A stretch of 64,000 bases of DNA from an uncultured Polaribacter sp. (GTDB taxonomy: Bacteria; Bacteroidota; Bacteroidia; Flavobacteriales; Flavobacteriaceae), in assembly GCF_947495205.1 (NCBI RefSeq), contig NZ_CANLXV010000003.1:124001-188000 (forward strand), written 5' to 3'. Positions within the stretch are counted from its first letter, which is position 1; each line of letters starts with the position of its first letter. Of the stretch, positions 59,786-64,000 are shown in pieces. The position numbers were made by a program, and so were the translations under genes. The notes below the pieces were generated by a model. It saw only the letters and a program-made list of their open reading frames with translations, was not told where the DNA came from and did no database searches.

Positions 59786-62347
59786 TTATTCATTTAAGTT
59801 TTGTTGTACTAATTGACTTTGTTCTTCAGAATGATTGAAATACAGATCCGTTAAAGAAATATAAGTTTGGTGTAAACAATCACTTAAATTGGAAAGCATT
59901 TTGTCTAAACTTTTTCTTGTATAATCTTCTTTATCTGTTGCAATTAAATCTTTAGCATTTGCGTTTTCAATAATTTCAAAAGCCTCTACTATTGCTTGCT
60001 GAACAGCTGTAAACTCTATATTGTTACTTTTTTTAGGGAGTTTAAAAACATCTTTTCTAATTCGTTTTATTTGGTATTTTAAAGATTTAGGATAAGAATT
60101 GTCTAATAAAATTAAATTAACCACATTTTCTACATTCAAATAAGATCTAAAACTGTATCTATAAATATTTAAACTTTCATGACTGTTTAATAAAGATTCT
60201 AAAATTTCGTATTCTACATCTTCATCATAAGTAATAGCTAACAAAGCTCTAGTTTTATCTATAGTTATGGTTGCCAATTCTATTTGTAAACCAATAAAGT
60301 AGAGTAGTAGACCCTGATCTACTAAAATACTTTCTTCAATTAAACCAATAAATGCAATTAGTTTGGTAATAATATTGTCTAATAGTTTGGTTATTTTAGG
60401 AATGTTTTCGTGGTCTTTTTTATCGAAATCTTGCCACTCTTTTTGCAACATATCATACACACGCCACATATCTTTAGACCATAAATTACGTAACGAATAG
60501 TAAGAATTTTTAAAAGATAATAATGCATGTGCTAAGCTACCAACTTTGGTATCTTCAAATAAAACAATGGCAATTTCTTTTAAAGGATTTTCTAGTGCTT
60601 TTTCTTTGTTTTTGCCACTAAAACCAGGAAATATAGAGGTTAAATGAGTAACAGATTGGTAAAGAATCTGTAAACTTTCTGAGTCAGATTCTCGTTTGTT
60701 AAACTCAGCATTAGAAGTTTGGTTTAAAACCATTCTAATATATCTGGCTGTAGCTAAAGTTCTAGCCAAATACCTACCAGACCAAAATAGGTTTTCTGCG
60801 GTATTACTTTGTAAATTTTCTATACCTTTTAATACATTTGTGCTAGAATGATGCCAATGATAGCGTTGTCTTTTTTTGGTAAAATCATCACTAGTATTTG
60901 TTACCCAAAAATCTTTACTGGTGCCACCTTTTTGGTTAGATACATTTAATTCTTCTCGTTCAGCAGCAACTCTTACCAAACCACCTGGCATAACACTGTA
61001 AGAATTCTCTTTTGCCACAGAAAAGGTTCTACACATTACTTTTCTGGGTTCTAAATTTTCTTTGGTAAGATTTGGTGCCGTAGAAAAAGAAATTTTTTGC
61101 TGCGCCACAAAACGGTAAGGTTTTGCTAGAATTTTTTGTTTTAATTTCTCTAATTCTTTTTCTGACAAAAATTCACAGAAATAAATACTTTCTCTGTTTG
61201 TTTTATCAATAGGTTTTACAACCAGGTCTTTTATGTTTTCTAAAACATACTTTAATTCTTTTTCTTGTCCACACCACCAGGATGCAATTTGTGGTAATAA
61301 AAGTTCTTCTTTTAAAAAGTATTTACAAATTGAATTTAAAAAAGGAATTAACCCCGGGTTTTCTAATACACTGCTACCTACAGGATTCATAATGGCAACA
61401 TTGTTTTTTCTTACCACTTTTAAAAGACCTGCAACGCCTAAATAAGAATCTCCTCTTAATTCTAAAGGGTCTACAAACGCATCATCTACACGCCTGTAAA
61501 TTACATCAACCTGTATTAAACCTTTTAGGGTTTTTATCCATACTTTTTCATCTCTTACCACTAAGTCATTTCCTTTTACCAAAGGATAACCTAAAAAAGA
61601 AGACAAATAACTATGTTCAAAATACGTTTCGTTATGTGGACCAGGTGTTAAGATTACAATATTTGGATCCTTTTTATTGTTAGGTGCACTATTTATTAAA
61701 AGTTCATTAAAATCCTTAAAAAAATCAAACGGTTGTTGTACGTTAATATCTGTAAAAAAGTTAGGAACTACTTCTCTTGTAGAAAATCTATTTTCTAAAG
61801 CATAACCCATTCCAGAAGGTGCCGCAGTTCTGTCATTAACTACCCACATTCTTCCATCTGGACCTCTTGCCAAATCAGCCGAATGAATTAAAAGATTTTT
61901 ATTGGTGTTGTACTGTATTTGGTCACAAGGTCTTAAAAAACCTCTGTGAGAATAAATAATTTCTTGTGGTACAATACCTTCGCTAATTAATTCTCTTTTA
62001 CCATAAATATCTTTTAAAATTAAATCAAAAAGTGTGGCACGTTGTTTTAATCCTTCTTCTAAAGAATTCCATTCTTTTTGATCTATAATAAAGGGAATTA
62101 TATTTAAACTCCAAGGTCTATTTAATCCGTTAGGATCATTATAAACATTGTAAGTAACACCATTTTCTGATAGCAACCAATCTAAATCTTCTTGTTTTTT
62201 AATTAATTTTGGTATACCCAAAGAAGAAAAGTTAGCTAGTAATTTTTTCCAATTAGAATTTATAGTCATATCAGATCTTAAAACTTCATCATAATTTTCA
62301 AAATCTTTAAAATAATCTTTAAATAATTCATTCGTCACCATACGCAC
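59786..62347 (-). CDS. Circularly permuted ATP-grasp protein with alpha-E domain
   Basis: An 853-residue protein. The N-terminal part (about 1-480) is a circularly permuted type 2 ATP-grasp ligase: GPDGRMWVVNDRTAAPSGMGYALENR, GPHNETYFEHSYLSSFLGYPLV, LKGLIQVDVIYRRVDDAFVDPLELRGDSYLGV, PVGSSVLENPG. The C-terminal part (about 520-840) is an alpha-E domain (LFWSGRYLARTLATARYIRMVLN). Such proteins are predicted to make amide bonds in peptide or metabolite synthesis. It is in an operon with DUF2126 upstream (9-base gap) and transglutaminase downstream. Confidence 0.88.
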   Translation of the reverse strand: MRMVTNELFKDYFKDFENYDEVLRSDMTINSNWKKLLANFSSLGIPKLIKKQEDLDWLLSENGVTYNVYNDPNGLNRPWSLNIIPFIIDQKEWNSLEEGLKQRATLFDLILKDIYGKRELISEGIVPQEIIYSHRGFLRPCDQIQYNTNKNLLIHSADLARGPDGRMWVVNDRTAAPSGMGYALENRFSTREVVPNFFTDINVQQPFDFFKDFNELLINSAPNNKKDPNIVILTPGPHNETYFEHSYLSSFLGYPLVKGNDLVVRDEKVWIKTLKGLIQVDVIYRRVDDAFVDPLELRGDSYLGVAGLLKVVRKNNVAIMNPVGSSVLENPGLIPFLNSICKYFLKEELLLPQIASWWCGQEKELKYVLENIKDLVVKPIDKTNRESIYFCEFLSEKELEKLKQKILAKPYRFVAQQKISFSTAPNLTKENLEPRKVMCRTFSVAKENSYSVMPGGLVRVAAEREELNVSNQKGGTSKDFWVTNTSDDFTKKRQRYHWHHSSTNVLKGIENLQSNTAENLFWSGRYLARTLATARYIRMVLNQTSNAEFNKRESDSESLQILYQSVTHLTSIFPGFSGKNKEKALENPLKEIAIVLFEDTKVGSLAHALLSFKNSYYSLRNLWSKDMWRVYDMLQKEWQDFDKKDHENIPKITKLLDNIITKLIAFIGLIEESILVDQGLLLYFIGLQIELATITIDKTRALLAITYDEDVEYEILESLLNSHESLNIYRYSFRSYLNVENVVNLILLDNSYPKSLKYQIKRIRKDVFKLPKKSNNIEFTAVQQAIVEAFEIIENANAKDLIATDKEDYTRKSLDKMLSNLSDCLHQTYISLTDLYFNHSEEQSQLVQQNLNE

Positions 62348-62356
62348 ACTTACCGT

Positions 62357-64000
62357 TTATTTTTTAAAACGCAAATCTAAGGTATTTGGATATTCTGGGT
62401 TCACAGGAATCTCTTTAAAACTGAATTTTTTTAAACTTCCTTGTTTTTCAACAGAACGCTCCACATCTTTGTCGGTATTTTTCTTTTTTTCTTTCTCTGT
62501 GGATATTTCACCTTGTGTATGACCAAAATCCCAAAAACGATTGATTCTTCTAGATTCTGCCTCAAAACTATTTATAGGATAGGTTTCATAAGATCTACCT
62601 CCTGGATGCGCAACAAAATAGGTGCAACCACCAATAGAACGTTTGTTCCAAGTATCTACAATATCAAAAACCAAAGGTGTATCTACTCCAATTGTTGGGT
62701 GTAGTGCAGAGTAGGGATTCCAGGCTTTATAACGCACACCTGCAACATATTCTCCATGCACACCAGTGTTGTTTAATTGTACTTTTACACCATTACAAGT
62801 TAAGATATATCTTTCTTCTGTAAAATTACTAACTTTTACTTGTAATCTTTCTAAAGATGAATCTACATACCTCGCAGTTCCACCGCCTGTCATTTCTTCA
62901 CCTAAAACATTCCAAGGCTCTATTCCTGCTCTTAATTCTAAATGAATGGTATTAATATCAACCATACCATATAAAGGAAAACGGAATTCGAAAAACGGAT
63001 TAAACCAATCTTCTTTAAATTTGTAACCTGCTTTATTTAGTTGATTTACAATATCTTTAATATCTTCTCTTACAAAATGTTCTATTAAAAATTTATCGTG
63101 TAATTCTGTACCCCATCTTACCAAATCATGTTCGTAAGGTTTTTTCCAAAACCAAGAAACTAAGGTTCTTACTAATAAGTTTTGTAGTAAACTCATTTGT
63201 GCATGTGGTGGCATATCAAAACCTCTTAGCTCTAAAATACCCAATCTACCAGAAGAAGAATCTGGAGAATACAATTTGTCAATACAAAACTCTGCTCTGT
63301 GAGTATTTCCTGTTAAATCTGTTAATAAATGACGAAATAAACGGTCTGTTAGCCAAAAAGGAACATCGCCATCTTTTGGTATTTGACTAAACGCAATTTC
63401 TAATTCGTATAAGCTATCATGTCTTGCTTCATCTACTCTTGGTGCCTGACTTGTTGGTCCAATAAAAGAACCAGAAAATAGGTAGGATAAACCTGGATGA
63501 TGTTGCCAAAACGTAAGTAAACTTCTTAATAAGCTTGGTTTACGTAATAAAGGACTGTCTTTTGGAGAAACACCGCCTAATGTAACATGGTTTCCACCAC
63601 CAGTGCCTGTATGTTTGCCATCTAGCATAAACTTTTCTGTTCCTAATCTAGATTTTTTAGCTTCATTATAAATGGTAAACGTTGTGTTTTTAAGTTGTTT
63701 CCAGTTTTTAGACGGATGCACATTTACTTCAATAACTCCTGGATCTGGAGTTATTTTCATAGATTCTAATCTATTATCATGTGGTGGGCCATAACCTTCT
63801 AAAATTACAGGAATTTCTAATTCTCTTGCTGTTGCTTCTATAGATGCCAACAAATCTAAATATTGTTCTGCATCTTCTAAAGGTGGTAAAAATAAATGTA
63901 ATTTTCCTTCTCTAATTTCAGAGCACAAGGCTGTTCTTACAAAATAATTTGGCATATTTTGTGGAATACCATTTTGTAAATAATCTGCATGCCTTTTAGA
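62357..64000 (-). CDS. DUF2126 / putative amidoligase protein, 3' part (start outside window)
   Basis: The frame is open to the window edge, giving at least 547 residues without a start codon that matches the family. It contains GTGGGNHVTLGG, VNVHPSKNW, DLTGNTHRAEFCIDKLYSPDSSSGRLGILELRGFDMPPHAQM and YRYKAWNPYSALHPTIGVDTPLVFDIVD-like sequence typical of DUF2126, which Pfam calls a putative amidoligase. Family members usually carry an N-terminal transglutaminase half of about 500 residues, which would lie beyond the window. Charged Lys/Glu-rich linker at residues 480-510. Together with the next two genes it forms the cluster. Confidence 0.85.
   Translation of the reverse strand, partial: SKRHADYLQNGIPQNMPNYFVRTALCSEIREGKLHLFLPPLEDAEQYLDLLASIEATARELEIPVILEGYGPPHDNRLESMKITPDPGVIEVNVHPSKNWKQLKNTTFTIYNEAKKSRLGTEKFMLDGKHTGTGGGNHVTLGGVSPKDSPLLRKPSLLRSLLTFWQHHPGLSYLFSGSFIGPTSQAPRVDEARHDSLYELEIAFSQIPKDGDVPFWLTDRLFRHLLTDLTGNTHRAEFCIDKLYSPDSSSGRLGILELRGFDMPPHAQMSLLQNLLVRTLVSWFWKKPYEHDLVRWGTELHDKFLIEHFVREDIKDIVNQLNKAGYKFKEDWFNPFFEFRFPLYGMVDINTIHLELRAGIEPWNVLGEEMTGGGTARYVDSSLERLQVKVSNFTEERYILTCNGVKVQLNNTGVHGEYVAGVRYKAWNPYSALHPTIGVDTPLVFDIVDTWNKRSIGGCTYFVAHPGGRSYETYPINSFEAESRRINRFWDFGHTQGEISTEKEKKKNTDKDVERSVEKQGSLKKFSFKEIPVNPEYPNTLDLRFKK

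Noticed and set aside
1..64000. tRNA or rRNA genes
   Set aside because: I saw no TTCGAATC-type T-arm with matching acceptor stems and no rRNA-like conserved blocks; a covariance scan could still find one I missed.

Overview
The window is AT-rich (roughly 30% GC by eye) and comes from a marine-type member of the Flavobacteriaceae (Bacteroidota); Polaribacter or a close relative is my best guess. The grounds are the conserved gene string dapA - bamD - rpoZ - coaBC - DUF4835 - recN - fabI, several DUF families typical of Flavobacteriia (DUF6913, DUF6048, DUF6452), T9SS C-terminal sorting domains, the near absence of Shine-Dalgarno sequences, and Bacteroidota promoters of the form TTTG-N18..23-TAnnTTTG. 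I saw no rRNA, tRNA or CRISPR array.

Layout. 1-15.6 kb is mostly core: the end of an M1 aminopeptidase, a phytase-like lipoprotein, dapA, the bamD-rpoZ-coaBC-DUF4835-recN block and fabI. A leftward block follows, with SUI1, a nucleoside phosphorylase, a cytosolic periplasmic-binding-protein fold and a 45-residue lipoprotein, then a 2OG oxygenase, DUF6048/DUF6452 and pterin dehydratase. 15.8-28.8 kb is accessory and surface-related. It holds an unusual sulfatase-YHYH-T9SS fusion, a decayed IS982-family element, a three-domain regulator (alpha/beta hydrolase, degenerate cyclase, AraC), and an apparent operon. That operon encodes a 1342-residue leucine-rich-repeat protein ending in a dockerin-like pair of EF-hand loops, a T9SS-exported protein with a possibly cohesin-like N-terminus, and a 55-residue exported or anchored microprotein. 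29-37 kb holds housekeeping genes (mnmE, pnuC, an FAD/Fe-S dehydrogenase, a HAD phosphatase). 37.4-41.8 kb is a MacAB-type export operon.

41.85-42.6 kb contains the most striking non-coding structure: seven tandem units with an exact 113-bp period, a 226-bp higher-order duplication and conserved nested hairpins, lying between two convergent gene ends. 42.6-50.4 kb carries DUF1853, DUF2461, two related tandem lipoproteins, a MATE exporter, a thioesterase, a DEAD-box helicase, a TRIC channel, a MaoC protein and a membrane-protein/XRE pair preceded by a triplicated motif. 50.4-55.5 kb is a TetR-ABC-HlyD-TolC exporter whose ATPase has lost most catalytic motifs except Walker A. 55.7-58.8 kb carries a cold-shock-domain protein with a structured leader and an outer-membrane beta-barrel receptor. 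58.85-64 kb is a transglutaminase / circularly permuted ATP-grasp-alpha-E / DUF2126 peptide-modification cluster that runs off the window.

The best candidates for undescribed biology are the 113-bp array (41.86-42.59 kb), the putative dockerin/cohesin-like surface operon with its microprotein (22.3-28.8 kb), the hydrolase-pseudocyclase-AraC regulator (20.1-21.8 kb) and the sulfatase-YHYH fusion (15.8-18.4 kb).
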